From Cristatella mucedo (taxonomy: Eukaryota > Bryozoa > Phylactolaemata > Cristatellidae): 64,000 bases of DNA. The DNA lies in NCBI GenBank assembly GCA_009760855.2, contig WPIO01000035.1, forward strand, positions 3,001,001 to 3,065,000. Direction: 5' to 3'. A program made the position numbers and the translations under genes. The notes beneath the pieces are model-generated. The model saw only the letters and a list, made by a program, of their open reading frames with translations, was not told the origin of the DNA and made no database searches. Positions 47,004 through 59,550 of the stretch are shown here, one piece after another. The number at the start of each line of letters is the position of its first letter. Within the stretch, counting starts at the first letter, position 1.

Positions 47004-49447
47004 AGCTCTGCCTCATTTCACTGTTCCTTGAATCAAGGCACAGGATTGAGTGACGTTTAGGTTGGAGAAGAATGAGATGGACGAGGTAAACGGTATGAAT
47101 GGAGCATAGTGTTGACAAAATGAGAGCAGGCAGTAACCTGAGTACAACTAGACTACGTTTTGGGTGCTAGAAGAGGTATCCTAAGATTGGGAACAATTGG
47201 CTGACAGCAGTGGAGGTTTCAGCACAGATATGCATCGAGAACAACACGGCGAATCAAACAAGAGAAAGACTATCGTTGATGCCTAAACAGCAACGTTTTA
47301 CGAGTATTTAGTTAAAATCATAAAGTGTATCTGCCTAGTGTTAAGATGATCACTCATGACGACCAAGGGCATGGATGGATTCATGTGGTACAGTGGATGA
47401 TGCTTCAAACTGCAAGCAGTTGCAATGAATGTTAAGGCTCGATTGCTATTGTGCAAGCGAAGCTATTGACTGAGCTAGCCTGTCTGATTGTTTGAGCTAG
47501 ATAATCTACTTGAAGGCAAATGTGTCGAAACTGATTTTGGCTTACTTGTACATGACCACTGCATTGCGGTTTTTTAAATCAGGCAAGCACTTACCTGAAA
47601 CAAGTGAATCTTCTATTACTTGGTACCGGTTCAACACTCACGTGTGGTGCCGCAGAGGCACGACAGTCATAGCCTATGGTTGGTTTTTAGAAGTTCAGTA
47701 ATCAGTGCATTTTTAGAGGGTGCCAATGGGGTGCCTAATAGGTCGGTCCCTCTCAGAGTCATAGTATCTCGGACAGACACGGCTGCTTGAACGGCCACAA
47801 CAGGATCGCGGCTGGCACAAAGAAATGCAGAAACAAATACCGAAAGCAGTTAATCGCTTCCTCTGAATTATGCACATTCGTTTATTAATGAAGTGAAGTG
47901 AGCACACATAAATATTATATTCCAAACACAATAATAAATAAAAAAATTGTCATGCAAATTTTGATTCATCGGAGACACCTCTAGCACTCACTAAGTAAGG
48001 ATTGGCTAGTCAATTTATGCTTCGAGTTTAACTAATGTATGATCTGAACAGACTTTGTAGTCTGACTCATCTTTCATCGTTGAATTGCTGCATTGTCGTT
48101 TTATTCGTGTCCTGCTGATGATGGCTTTTATGTTTTCAGGTTCAGCGACCGTGCTTTTCAAGTATGCGATCGCAGATGCTCGGCAGGTAGAGGTCCTTCT
48201 AATTCAAGGACCTTTATCCGAGTGTACATGCACTTCTATCTGCACACCGACGGATACTGTGCTGGACGTAAGCGAGCAGCTGCGTTTTTTATGCAAAAAC
48301 TAGGCTTCTGCTGCTTCTTCCACACCGTTGACCGATTGTACCACCGACCTCCTCCTGTATTACTGATGAGAGAAGACACATGAAGCAGCCTAGTCGACAT
48401 TTCTGTCAGTGAACTTGTAGCCTAGTTTGGCTACACTGAATATTTGAAAAAAAGTACTCATTGGTAAAGCTGGCTGCCTGTAATTCGGATCTGTCTTGTA
48501 TTTGTGTCTATTTAGAGACTATCACACTGACGATATTGGTAATGCCTGATGCTGTTTACTCAACTGATTCACTTTAGCCAGTAAACAACGCTCAGCTCCT
48601 AGTATAGCTCAGCAAGACAGTATAGATCTTTAGCGCATCTCTGAAACTCAGGGAAGGCCATTCTCTAAGACTCGGGAGAAGTAATTAGAGTGGTGATTGT
48701 GGTGTTCACGACAGACTTTCTCAGCAGCACAGCCGCAGATTTTGCTCCAGAATTAATGCTCTAAATGTACTGCACGGATAGAAATATATTATATTTAATA
48801 AAGCGCCTGTACGTATGACACAATAGCCGTTCGTGCACTTGCAGTGAATACCAATAGTGTGCAAGATGGCAGTGCTGAGTCTCTAGTCTCGGTGTCGCTT
48901 ACCCGCGTAAAGCCTCCTACCCCAGCTAGACCTGTATATCACCGATTAGGCTCATGCAGGGTCTCAGGTTGCTGTTAAGAGTACTGCAAACAGTTTTGAG
49001 CTGCGTCCTTGGATGATAACTTCTGACATTAACTGCGATTTTTGAACTACTTATACCAAAGGTTCGTTGGATCACCGAGTGACAAAGTAACTGTCAATAT
49101 TAGTCACGGACAGGTCCTACATGTTAACCTACATTTACAGAAAGCTTAACCCCAGTTTATTATTAGGAATACAATTATATCACTGGCAATTAGACCAGTG
49201 GTACAAAACAATGCTCCCACTAAAATATGCTTGTCGGTGATTCGAGTTGTGAGGCACCGAGTGCTACCTTATTCGTCCCAAAAAAAGACGTATTTGCCTA
49301 GACTCTTCTGCCACATTACACAGTCAAGTGTGGAAGTCTGTTGATTTAGCCGACATTACCTATCTTTTAGCATTTAAACTACTTGAGATAGCGAATGAAC
49401 TTTTAACTTATGCCTACAATTATCATGAAATGTTACAATTCACAGCA
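47004..49447. other. Unassigned sequence
   Basis: Overlapping frames at 48085-48383 look protein-like in two phases, but one starts with TTG and neither has a clear family. TTTATGTTTTCAG at about 48139 could be an acceptor. No repeat family recognised. Confidence 0.3.
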
Positions 49448-49652
49448 TTTAGTTGGTCCCGGTGATTCGTCCTTCATGTGCTTATGCATGCTGACACTGT
49501 GCACACTGCCACTAACCATATTGCATGCTGACCCTGTGTACCTTACTCCTAACCGTGTTGTTGTTTCATTGATCATGATAAGACTAACCATTCATTTAAA
49601 AATAACTTAAAACCCCCTATTTATGACGGCATTTAGTGGGTCCCTGTGATTA
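49448..49652 (+). mobile_element. LINE A 3' UTR pieces in permuted order
   Basis: 49448-49587 is a 3' UTR segment beginning GCATTTAGTTGGTCCCGGTG. It is followed at 49595-49652 by an upstream piece (AATAACTTAAAACCCCCTATTTATGACGGCATTTAGTGGG). No hairpin tail between them is visible. Confidence 0.65.
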
Positions 49653-49750
49653 GAGAAGTCACTGTATCTATTGCTCAAGAGTGCTGCAAAGTTATTTTAT
49701 TGCTAAGGTATTGCAGCCTATATATACTTTCACCCGTCTTGTTTTCCCAG

Positions 49751-49838
49751 ATCTGCACCACTGATGAGAAACATCAAATCGGCAAGCTAACAAAGAAGCA
49801 TCTTGGATTCACACTCGACGAAAAATATGAAATAACCT
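49751..49838 (+). CDS. Candidate short internal exon, unknown product
   Basis: An 88-base open segment between a strong acceptor (pyrimidine tract CTTTCACCCGTCTTGTTTTCCCAG ends at 49750) and a near-consensus donor GTAAGT at 49839. In one frame it reads TTDEKHQIGKLTKKHLGF followed by TLDEKYEIT. I considered a scramblase-type segment but the match is too weak to claim. It directly follows LINE A debris, and no partner exon was confirmed. Confidence 0.22.
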
Positions 49839-51019
49839 GTAAGTTTAGAAAATTGACTGCACAAAATGTCCTCCAAGAAATAGCACACGATGCCAGTGTG
49901 TATTTATTTCTTTCTTCGAAACGCTCTGTTCTAATCATGCATGTCCGAACGTGTTGCAGCTTTGTCATGCCGTTGTCACGTCGCATCCACCAGATCCATC
50001 ACCCGTGGAGGCAACAAAGGGTTCTTTCTCAGATACATACCGAACGTATGGGTATTGCCCCGTGGGATTAGCTACTTCTATGCCGTGTATACCCAGCTGT
50101 ATTAGACATTTAAACTATCGGAGTTATCTGAAGTCAGTGGTAAACTGAGTGCTTGTCTCGCAGACATTTGATCTTAGATGTCGGCAAATTTCCTTAAGCT
50201 AACCCTCCACTGCAGATGGTAAATATGGCTGTAAGGCTATTTAAAAATCCCAGAGGCACATGCATGTCTCCCTTGCTGAATGAGTTTCAACGCTCTCGGT
50301 TGATTAACAGGTAAGAAGAAGCGTTTTTATTCTAACCCACACGTCTGATCTTCATTCAAAAATGAACTACAGCACCAGTCCCATTCTCCTCTTGTTTCCA
50401 GATCATATATGGATAAACATAAATCGCTTCATAGTATACTTAGAAACCAGTGGCTGCAGAATTAGTAGCTTTGCAGGTCCTTGGCTGAAGCTCAAATAGT
50501 TATTACTCAAGAAAAACTAGTCTCCTGCCGCAGACCATCTCTAGCCATGTAGTCCTGGGAATGTTATTTTCGTGCTACTTGTTTCATCAGCTGTTCTCCT
50601 GACTCAGATATTCTCTTGACTTTCTAATCGTTACTTGAGATGAATTCCGGTGGTTACCACATGCATAAAAAAGCTGCTTTGGGCTTGTGTGTGGTTTAGA
50701 AAGTTCTTTAGCTTAAAACCTACTGAGTCTTTGTGACTTTGCGGAATTACATAAGGATATTGATTACATAACTCCAGGGAGCCTAGATTGAGCTTAGGGG
50801 CAACAAGGCGAGAGGGAGAATAAAAAAAAATTTAAAGTGTCGTATTAAGTGTCGAGCTCAGTACTACACTGTCCTTTTAAGTTTTCTTTCATGATCTTTC
50901 AGTTTTTGCAGTAGGTTACAATTGACTGCAAATCTACCGGTTTCTGCAAGGATTGTTGCAATATTGCAACAGTGCCAGTGTCAAGTCTATTTCCCTATAG
51001 AAATTAAGAAGCAGCTGTC
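49839..51019. other. Unassigned sequence
   Basis: A second acceptor-like site, GAACGTGTTGCAG, ends near 49959 before an open stretch. Otherwise nothing is supported. Confidence 0.3.
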
Positions 51020-51400
51020 TCCAGAAGATGTAATGTATCTCCGTCAGTAACTCCACAAATTCATAAATACCATGTGGGTGTTACGCAGGAGAATTTTGTA
51101 TAGCGCACTCACAGCCGCAGCGGCTTTCGGTACGCATTCGGTAGCCAACAGAATTCGTCTCACGCAACAAAGAGAAATAGGGAAGCATAGCAGAGTTAGG
51201 AGAGCAGTTGAGGTAGTGAGTAACTTAGAAGTAGCAGTTTCAGGACCGCTGAAAAAGATGTGCCATAGTCGGCAGTTGGAGAGTAGATGTCGTTGTGTAA
51301 GAATTGTGGAAGCGAGTTCCACAGTCTAGGACTTGCATTTCTATCAACGCACATCAAGGCTACGGGTGACCGCAGCTGCTGGCATTCACCGACCATTGTG
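51020..51400 (-). mobile_element. LINE B 3' end with last coding part
   Basis: Minus strand: an open stretch 51396 to 51196 contains RLWNSLPQFLHNDIYSPTAD, the LWNSLP block found near the C-terminus of CR1/L2-group LINE proteins, then the family B 3' UTR and the tail AATGTAATGTATCTCCGTC on the plus strand at 51030. It is the best-preserved B C-terminus. Confidence 0.8.
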
Positions 51401-51639
51401 ATAAGTCCTCTACTGATTCCAAGATTCGGATGTGTTGAAGACGTTGGCCTCTTCTGTGCTTTTTTCTGTAGTGTTTGTCAGGTACCTAATAGTGGTATGC
51501 GATGCAGCCTGACGGCTGGGTCATGCTTGTAGCCTTATGACCACACCTTCACAAGGACCGTTTGCATGTCACAACTCACAATTCTAAGATTAATTACACT
51601 GTGCATGTTAACACTAATCACTTGTTCCTGCTTTTTCTA

Positions 51640-51830
51640 CATTTTCTATCAAGTTGCTTAGAAAAATGCAGTTCTCTGAAGATTCTATGCAAATGTATTA
51701 CACACCTGCTTTTGATAGCATTTAGTTGGTCCTTGTGATTCGTGCTTCGCTTTGCCTGCTTGAGCATGCTGACACTGTGCATGCTGCTACGTACAAAGCT
51801 TACTTGCATATCTAACGTTTAACTTGTTAG
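51640..51830 (+). mobile_element. LINE A fragments, tail followed by 3' UTR start
   Basis: 51642-51695 resembles the hairpin tail (AATGCAGTTCTCTGAAG...), and 51706-51830 resembles the start of the 3' UTR (GCATTTAGTTGGTCCTTGTG, GCATGCTGACACTGTGCATG). The order suggests two 5'-truncated copies head to tail. Confidence 0.55.
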
Positions 51831-53279
51831 GGCTCATCTTGGTAGTCGTAAGATGAAGCTGGTCTTACTGGCTCTGGGAACTTGATACAGCTCACATAAA
51901 TCAAAGTAGGAAATTCCTGTACAAAAGAAACGTGATGCCGTGCAAAGTTTTTGTGGAGTGCATGAACTTACTACTATTTTGAGGCACAAGTGCTGAGACT
52001 TAGCTTCGATGACTAATTCAAGAGGTGTGTACACTGCGAGAGGCATCTAATTCAGTCCGGGTAGCCACTGCAAAGCAAAAAGAAGAAGGGCGACATAGAT
52101 TTGCGCATGTAAAGGGAGACGGGAAAAAAGTAGAAAGTCATTGGTAAGTGATAATGAGTATTACAAGACATATTCAATGAAATAAATGGCTCGTTTGAAA
52201 AACCAGCATTTAGCCAATGATCAGTAGCTCATTCTTGAAAGTCTTGAAAACTAAGAGCTATGGTTAAAGATGAGCTGGAGAAAAAATTAAATTCAGCCAG
52301 TGAAGGCTAACCGAATTTGTATCCCATTTAGTTTATTTGCATATGGATATAAACGTGTTATACCACTGCTGGTCCCCCATCTTATGTCTATCAGCCTTCC
52401 TTCGTTACATAAACACGTGTTTTCTTTTTAATGCACTACTCAGTCGCACTAGCATTTCGAGAGGATATTTTCCTACTCAGAGAGTGCTTGAGCTTAAGCT
52501 TTTAGTGCACAACAACCCAGCTGTGACTGGTATTCTTCATCACTAAGTTTTGCTGAAGTATTTGTGGCAAGTCTTTACCAATGCACTATATCGATTTACA
52601 TTTTAGTTCCTATGGATCTCGACGTGAAAATCAAAGCTCTTGTCCTTAGCACAGTATACCTCCATGTAAGTATGACTCACATGTTAAAAAAGCCTTTGCA
52701 GCAGCATGTGTAAACGATTAGCGTTTCTTAAATGCCTGAGCTCCAGCCATATTCACTGAACGTGCTAACTAAATCCTGGTACATCTAATCGAGATTTTAT
52801 GGTTGTAGGCCTTCGTTATAAGTTCCGGGAGGAGAATCTAGAGTACGTCTTTACACAGAGGAATTCTTGAGCCCATTGTGCAGTTAATCTCCAAAAAACT
52901 AATCAACCACCTTCTTTTCGAATTACTGTGTCTCCTATCAGCTACAGGCTTGTTCGCCTAATACCACGTAACCCATAGACGCTAAATCAGCAATCGCTGT
53001 GCCCGCACGATCAATTGAGATGTTTCCCTACATGTAGCTTGATAGTATATCAATACCGTGATTTTGTATGATAATGCATGCTCTATCGAGGCTACCATAT
53101 GGCTATAGCTGGTGATGTCACTAGATCTTCAGCAAATGTTCTCAAAGTGAACGACGGCAATGCATAATAAGGATTTACAACTATTTCACTAGTAATTTAA
53201 ACATAACAGTCGTGCTCCAACTTCACTTGGCCTACACGTATCCTTTATCATCAGCCTGAAAAATTATTATCTGATTTAA
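51831..53279. other. Unassigned sequence
   Basis: Only short frames; no repeat family or gene recognised. Confidence 0.4.
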
Positions 53280-53520
53280 CAATGAATTTTCATTAAACTA
53301 ATGATCACCTTTACAGTGGAGTTTACACAGTATAATCTAAGCAGCATTGTAAAAATTTGAGCTTGCTTAGATAAGCCTTTCACAGAAAATGTGGTCCAAG
53401 CGTGTGAGCTATCCTTTGTAGACTTCTTAGGGTAAAAATGTATGTCTTTTGCATTACGATAATTCTCGAACAGATGGTTTAGAATTCTGCTGCTAAGCTT
53501 ATGAAATAGTTGATTCTTTA
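53280..53520 (+). mobile_element. LINE A coding scrap, very decayed
   Basis: AGCATTGTAAAAATTTGAGCTTGCTTAGATAAG and GTGGTCCAAGCGTGTGAGC match the KIRACLDK...VHAF nucleotide segment of LINE A. Confidence 0.45.
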
Positions 53521-55433
53521 TTTCGAGCTGGGAACTGGAGTGAGAGCATTCGTATCCATTGTATTACTAAGTTATTAAGACTATTAAATCAACTTATCTT
53601 TATTGAGCTGCCAACCAGGCAAAGCCTTTGAAGCCAAACACGTCTGCAACAATGCCTAGTGCTCAACTGAATGCCTAGCACACGACTACGGTTACCAAAC
53701 CGCTTTAAAAAATATCGCATGTGCGCGGCTGGTGTTGGGGGTCATCAGGATTCAGGGAAAATAAATAGCATAAAGCACTCTTAAGCCACCACTTCAGTGG
53801 ACATACAGGTCAAACGCTATCAAAGGTTTGGCCCAGATTGCTGTTGTCCTTTTGGGAAAGTTGAGTGAGAGAGGATGGCGAAGGTCGCAAAGGGAAGAAC
53901 TGCACTAAGAGCAGCTTATTTTGGTCGCTATTTGCACAAGACAGGTCGGCTGGCAACCGGTTGTCCATAAATCAACGTCGGTCTACGGCCAATCACTGGC
54001 TTTACCGTCGATTAAAGGCATTCAGACCAATGCGGCATCGGCTGCTCGTACTGGGTCAGCCAGGCAAAAGAAAGGACCTGGCTATGCAAAAATAGAATAC
54101 AATTGTTTTCTCACAGTTTGTGAAAGCATTCTACCCGGTTGCTTTAAAACAGAAGCTGACATAAAAACAGCCGCTTGTATTAGATAGTGTTCGCTCGCTG
54201 CTGGTATTACATTCATTCTTGTCAGCTCTGAAGCTTTCTGTAAAAGAACATCAATTAGTAGAACCTCAAATAGAAGTATATGGCACTAAGCTGCTGCTTC
54301 CCTTGCAGCATTTGTCCGATAGCGACGAAAAGCCAAACGCGATCACAAAATCCTACAGAAAGCATGTTGAAGCAAGTGAGGTCCTGGATTTTTTACTAAT
54401 CCTATGAAAATCCGTCGGTAACTGTGTCCTTGTAAGGTAGAAGTGCGTCGACTCGACTTGAATGGCTTATAGTACTTAAATTTTAAAAGTGCACATCCAA
54501 CAGCTGAGGACTGTAATACTTGGGGAAGCAGTGTTAGGTGGTTACCGATGGATTTCTAAGCAAGCGTTTTGCCAGGTCACTGCGCCCTTTGTAGAGAAAC
54601 TCTGGTCCGGGATAAGTCACGGCCTCAGTTTCAAGGTGTTCGTGCGTCCTATTCTTCAACTAGATTTCAATGTTCAGCGGTTGGCGATTGAATACACTGT
54701 GTAAGCCGGCCCGTTTACTCTGCTTGCAATCAATGTCCCAACTCTTAAGTCTTCGAGACTAAAATACTCGTACGAAGTCGGTTTGCAGTATCGTCAGAGC
54801 TGTGAAGAGTGTGGAGCTACTGAGTTACCACCATTACATTTGATGCTCACTCACTCTTCGCGACCCAGGTTGCAGCTTTGAATGCTGCAGTGAGGCGATC
54901 CAGTATTGTCCACCGAAAGACGTGTTGAAAACGTTATGACCGTTCTACCCATATATAAATGAGACTATAAAATAAGCTAACATTTTTTAGCTATCGGTTC
55001 GTGGTAATTATGTCCAAGCTAGCGCTTCTCAAAGTCTTCCCAATATCTCATCTGATTAGATTGCATTCAGCTAGGTCGTTCGGTGAAATAAGTCTTAAGG
55101 GTGTCATAATAATTGGTTATAATACAGATTATTGCATTCATGCCACGCTTAGGCCTAGAAGAAAAAAGTAACAGTTTCTGTTGCAACTAACTAATTCAAC
55201 CTCGTGCGTTTTTCAAGAAGCTAACTCATTAGCAGTAGATAAAATATACTCGTGAACGCAAAAGGAAGAACTGAATCACTTTTATATGCAGTAATTTATT
55301 TTACATATATGAAACATCATGTGAAAAAATAACTGTACGGAACAGGTGGTATTAGGTCAACATAAAAGTGTTTCAGCGGTCAGCATTCACTGGGCACTTC
55401 GCCCATAGAAGGAAAATATGCTAGCTGATTTAA
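53521..55433. other. Unassigned sequence with short open stretches
   Basis: Plus-strand open stretches at 53865-54187, 54219-54407 and 54489-54704 lie close together in different frames. None shows a recognised motif. A weak LINE A-like tail (AAGTCTTAAGGGTGTCATAATAATT) is at about 55085-55120. Confidence 0.3.
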
Positions 55434-55580
55434 AGCCTTTTTTTGTATCGCGACTGAAGAGCCTTTACGGCTATCGTGACACGCGTGCAGTGGCAGTAAA
55501 GGATCGCCCATCACAAGATTCGAACCCACGACCTCAGGGCCGAGGTCGTGAAACGCAACCGCCTTACCTAGTGAGACATT
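55434..55580 (-). mobile_element. SINE S2, best-preserved copy
   Basis: Minus strand: TCTCACTAGGTAAGGCGG head, GGTCGTGGGTTCGAATC (near-perfect B-box GGTTCGAATC), GGCGATCCTTTACTGCC body, AAGGCTCTTCAGTCGCG, and A7 at the 3' end (T-run 55438-55444). It defines the family used to call the other S2 copies. Confidence 0.75.
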
Positions 55581-56119
55581 AAATGCCTAGTATATCTTAC
55601 TTTAATTTACTGTACAGTAGTTTAACTGGCTGGAACCACGACCTGTCATTCTGTGCACAATTGCAATGAAGTGAGCCGGCTCTTCAAATAATACAAGCCG
55701 CATTAGCTGCAAACGCGGCTCGTAACGGTGCTAGCAACGTACCCGACGACAGACAAATATCAGCGATGATTGAACCTCATAGAAAGGCTAGCTACTTGCA
55801 GGTGTGGCACTGATTCAAGTATGCCAACATTATCAGGGATACTGCAGTCAAAAGTCGACCTTGAGCGTTAACCAATCAAGTTTGTATCCATTATGCGAAC
55901 GAGTCTACTTGACAACAGTGGGCAATTACAGGCGTTGAACAGCAGCCGTGACGTACGCAGCTAGCTACCCGGAGTAGCTCTCAAATCTTAACACCAATTC
56001 CAGAATCACAGCTGCCTGTATAACTCATGGCCCAGGAGGTTCCTTGGCCTTGGCCAAATATGATTGCCTAATAGCATACTCAAAAAATTGCTATCAGTCG
56101 TAATCTAGTTCATTTTTGG
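55581..56119. other. Unassigned sequence
   Basis: No supported feature. Confidence 0.4.
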
Positions 56120-56925
56120 GGCACAGCCATTTCGAGATGCAATCACCAAAAACAATGTTCGTGTTCACTTTTATTCAAATGACACGTAACTTTAGGAAAG
56201 ATTTGATCCCTCTCAGTCTTTAAGCATGTCGAACTCTCTTCATTCCGTTGCTGCTTGTGTTCCTGAATCTGCACTAGGATGGCAGCATTCATTTTGGACA
56301 ACGATACAAACAACATACTAATTATGGGCTAACCTTACTCGAATCTGAAATGAGAAACGTTAACGCTCACAATTGGCGTTGCAAGCATGTCTCCTGCAGA
56401 ATATTTCCAAAATATAAGTGCACTGTATACAATAAAAATCCAAAGAAATCAGACTTACAGTTTCAGTCTGCATAATTTAAGCTCTGAAGCTCTGCAAAAG
56501 TTTGAGCGTACTTACACAAGGATACCACATCCAAGTAATTCCATGTCTTTTGAGCATTCCTTATAGACTTCTGTAAGTCAAGGTGTGTTAGTAGGTTTAC
56601 TGCCACAATCAGGTGCCTACACTGTTCTCAAAACTCTATATCTATGTTTGCCGACAGGTCAACATTGAGTTTCTGCATAACACCACTTCTCGCCAACCTT
56701 CACGTTCTCACTCAGGCAGCCCATCGAATTTTAGGTTTTTCCTTCACTAGTACTTTCCTTCATTCCTTTGCTCTAGCCTAATTATCAGAAACTAGGCTAG
56801 GAATCGTAAAACCGACTCTGCTGGTTCAGGCTTTGTAGGTTTGCCTTGAACGAACCTCAAATCCCTTGTGGACCGGGCCTCGAGTCGATCTACTTCCAAG
56901 GTGTAGAACTCACCCCGACTGAAAT
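56120..56925 (+). mobile_element. LINE A fragment, decayed
   Basis: Begins at the RT active-site region (GATGCAATCACCAAAAACAATG then TTCACTTTTATTCAAATGACAC, where the box would read Y-S-N-D) and continues through C-terminal blocks to CTCACCCCGACT at 56925. The 3' end is lost and LINE B starts at once. Confidence 0.7.
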
Positions 56926-59240
56926 ATTGCCATCTCATTGTGATAACCCTATTAACAGCAAGGTCTGCTCATTTTTTGACTGTCTGGAGAATTTTGGTTT
57001 GGTCCAACACGTTAATCATAGAACCGACGTCTGTGGCCATATTCTAGATCTCGTGGTCACTCAGGATGTCTTTCCCACCTTGTGAAGTGGCTGCTGACCG
57101 TCTCGGATCATTTTTCGGTCTGGTTTCCTATTCCCACTCCCATGTACGTACGGGAATATCGGAATTGTCAAAGGAAATAGCTTATAAAGTATCGATATGA
57201 ACACATTTTTGGATGATAATTAGACAAGCGCTCTTGGCAACAATGCCCCCATTCAATCTATCTGTTTGCAGAGTCGTGGAGGTTAGAAAACTGAAATTCC
57301 TACCATTCGGAGCCAAAACAGAATTATACGACTGTAATGCGTTTACTGGGTGATGCTAAGTGGTCTTAAACCCAAACTATTAACGGCTAAGCTGAAAAGT
57401 TATCAGCTTTCCTTCTTGAAAAAAGTGGGATTTTATGCCTTCATAAATCGCTATCCGAGTAAAGCAATTGTGGAATCGCAACGTGTAACCCTCCTTAAAA
57501 TATTTCCTGAGGTTTCTGCATGTGATGCGGGTACCTTAAACAGGTCTAGTAAAAAGAGCTCGTCTCCTGAAGACCCTGTACCGTCATCTCAGTCATCTTC
57601 ACCACCAGACTAACTTTGCCCGGCCATGATCGAGATTTTCATAGTTTCTTTAGAAAATGGTATCGTACAGAAGTTCTTCAAATCGGAAATCGTTAAACTA
57701 ATACCTAAAAAGCCTGGATTGGATACAGAGGTCCTAGCAACCTATCGCCAAGTTTTCCGTTTTTCTTTTTGTCAAAGATTCTTGAAATAATTGTCGCTAA
57801 GGAGCTGGTTGCACACACTGAAAAGAATGAAAAGTCAGAAACATTTTAATCGGGGCTCAGGAGGTGGCTCCTCTGTAACTGCTCTCCTCTGAGTTAAAAA
57901 TTACATTCTCTTTGGTGAAACGATGACACGGAATGTCACTTCCCTAGCTCTGCTAAGTCTATCACAAGCATTCACACCATTGATCACGTAATCCTAGTGT
58001 AACGATAGAGAACAATGATCGGTGTGGCAGACGAGCACTGGCATGGTTTAAATCGTACTTGTCTGCTCGTGTTCAATCCGTGTTATGAGGATGATCAGGT
58101 CTCACACACGAGTCGGGTAACCCGTGAAGTCCCTCAAGGGTATGTCCTCGGTCCCTTGCTGTTCTCCATCTATACTCAACCCCTGGCAAAATTTGTTATG
58201 GCCCAGGGAATAGGATGTCACATTTATGCTGACGATACTCAGCTGCATTTGTCATTCAAACCGTCAGAATCTGCTGGAAAATTTGCTAAACTGAATGCTT
58301 GGCTTGTGGGCATTTAATCCTCAATGTCGGTAAATTTCGTGAAACTAGATGACGATACAACCAAACTGCTGCTCCTAGGACACCCTAAGTATGTTGCTGG
58401 ATTAAAAGGCTTTTTTCTTCGAATAGGTGATGCTATTGTGCGACCATCACCATGTGCTCAACATTTGGGACTCATTTTCTAATGCTGCCTAAAATCTTAA
58501 AGCTTCATTCAGAAAACTGCTTCTACAACTAGCCATCACGTCCGATCCACATTTGAGATGATTGGGAGCTGTCTTCTGCAGTGATTTAAAAACAATCTAA
58601 GTAGCTCCCTAGTTCTATCTCGGCTTAATTATAATATTTTCCTTTCGGCTTGGCTACTAAAAAGGCAGCCAGGCAACTGCTGCTGGTAATGAATATGGCT
58701 TCAAGGCTAGTTTACAAGACCCTAAGGTTTTAACGCGTGTCTTGTTTCCTAAAAGAGCAATGATGGCTGCCGTTTGATCAACGAATACAGAACAAAAATC
58801 TTACGCTGACCCACAAGGCCTGCAATGACTTGGCTTCTCGATACCTCGCTTAACCGCTGCACCGGTCTCAGTTTACTCGCAACTTCAGTTCCTGTATAGA
58901 CAATTAATTAGCTGTTATATTCCTCCGCTTAAAGACAATTGGCAACCAAAGCTTCAGCTCTGCAGGTTCTAGACTGTGGAACTAGCTTCCACGATTCTTT
59001 TGAAACGACAACTAATCTCCTACTGCCGACTATGGCTCGTATTTTTCGGCGGTCCTGAGCTGCGACTTCCATGCTACTTACCATCTCAACTGCTCTCCTG
59101 AATCTGCTTTGCTTCCCACTTTCTCTTTGTTGCGAGAGATGAAGTCGGTTGGCTACCGAATGCGTCCCAAAAGCCTCTTAGTTTGTGAGTGGGCTATGTA
59201 AAACCCTCCGGCGTAACACCTACATAGTCTTTATTGCTTT
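56926..59240 (+). pseudogene. LINE B endonuclease-RT polyprotein, broken
   Basis: Order seen: NSKVCSFFDCLENFGLVQHV, HILDLVVTQD and VSDHFSVWFP (endonuclease end); then VKLIPKKPGLDTEVLATYRQ (RT start), [19 protein letters not shown], and the active-site box YADD in [13 protein letters not shown] near 58222-58260; then LDDDTTKLLLLGHP and a C-terminal LWN.LP block near 58975. Several stops and frameshifts split it. RT catalytic residues survive. The box is Y-A-D-D, unlike the C-E-D-D of some family A copies. Confidence 0.75.
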
Positions 59241-59280
59241 CTGGAGTAATAGACGGAGATACTTTGCATCAGATTAAATT
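56926..59280 (+). mobile_element. LINE B, longest copy
   Basis: Runs from the middle of the endonuclease through the RT and C-terminus to the family B 3' UTR and tail AGATTAAATTACATTACAT near 59280. The 5' part is missing. The end matches the three shorter B copies (13316-13530, 42832-43107, 51020-51400), which ties the coding region to that tail. Confidence 0.75.
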
Positions 59281-59369
59281 ACATTACATAACAGCTCCTT
59301 ACTTTAAATTAAAGCACAAGCTACAATAAGACCAACTTCTAACATAGTTTGCAGGTCTCTTACGATCTG

Positions 59370-59550
59370 CTCTGCGTATGAGCAGCATTACCATATTGTG
59401 CAAATCAACACTGTTCATCTTAGCACTAACCTTGTTGCCAATGATTTTTGTGTTGTTCATGCTATCACAAAAGTACAATTATGCTTTATTTGAATGATTC
59501 TCAAAGTACCTAGAAACAGATTGACGTCTCTGAGGGCTCGATACAAACGT
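59370..59550 (+). mobile_element. LINE A 3' tail, decayed
   Basis: AACACTGTTCATCTTAGCACTAACC, GTTGTTCATGCTATCAC, then the hairpin region AAGTACCTAGAAACAGATTGACGTCTCTGAGGGC. It lies just downstream of the LINE B end. Confidence 0.65.

Noticed and set aside
48085-48303. Apparent secreted Cys-containing protein on the plus strand
   Set aside because: The start is TTG, not ATG. Beginning at the first ATG removes most of the signal-like region, and a second frame overlaps it fully.
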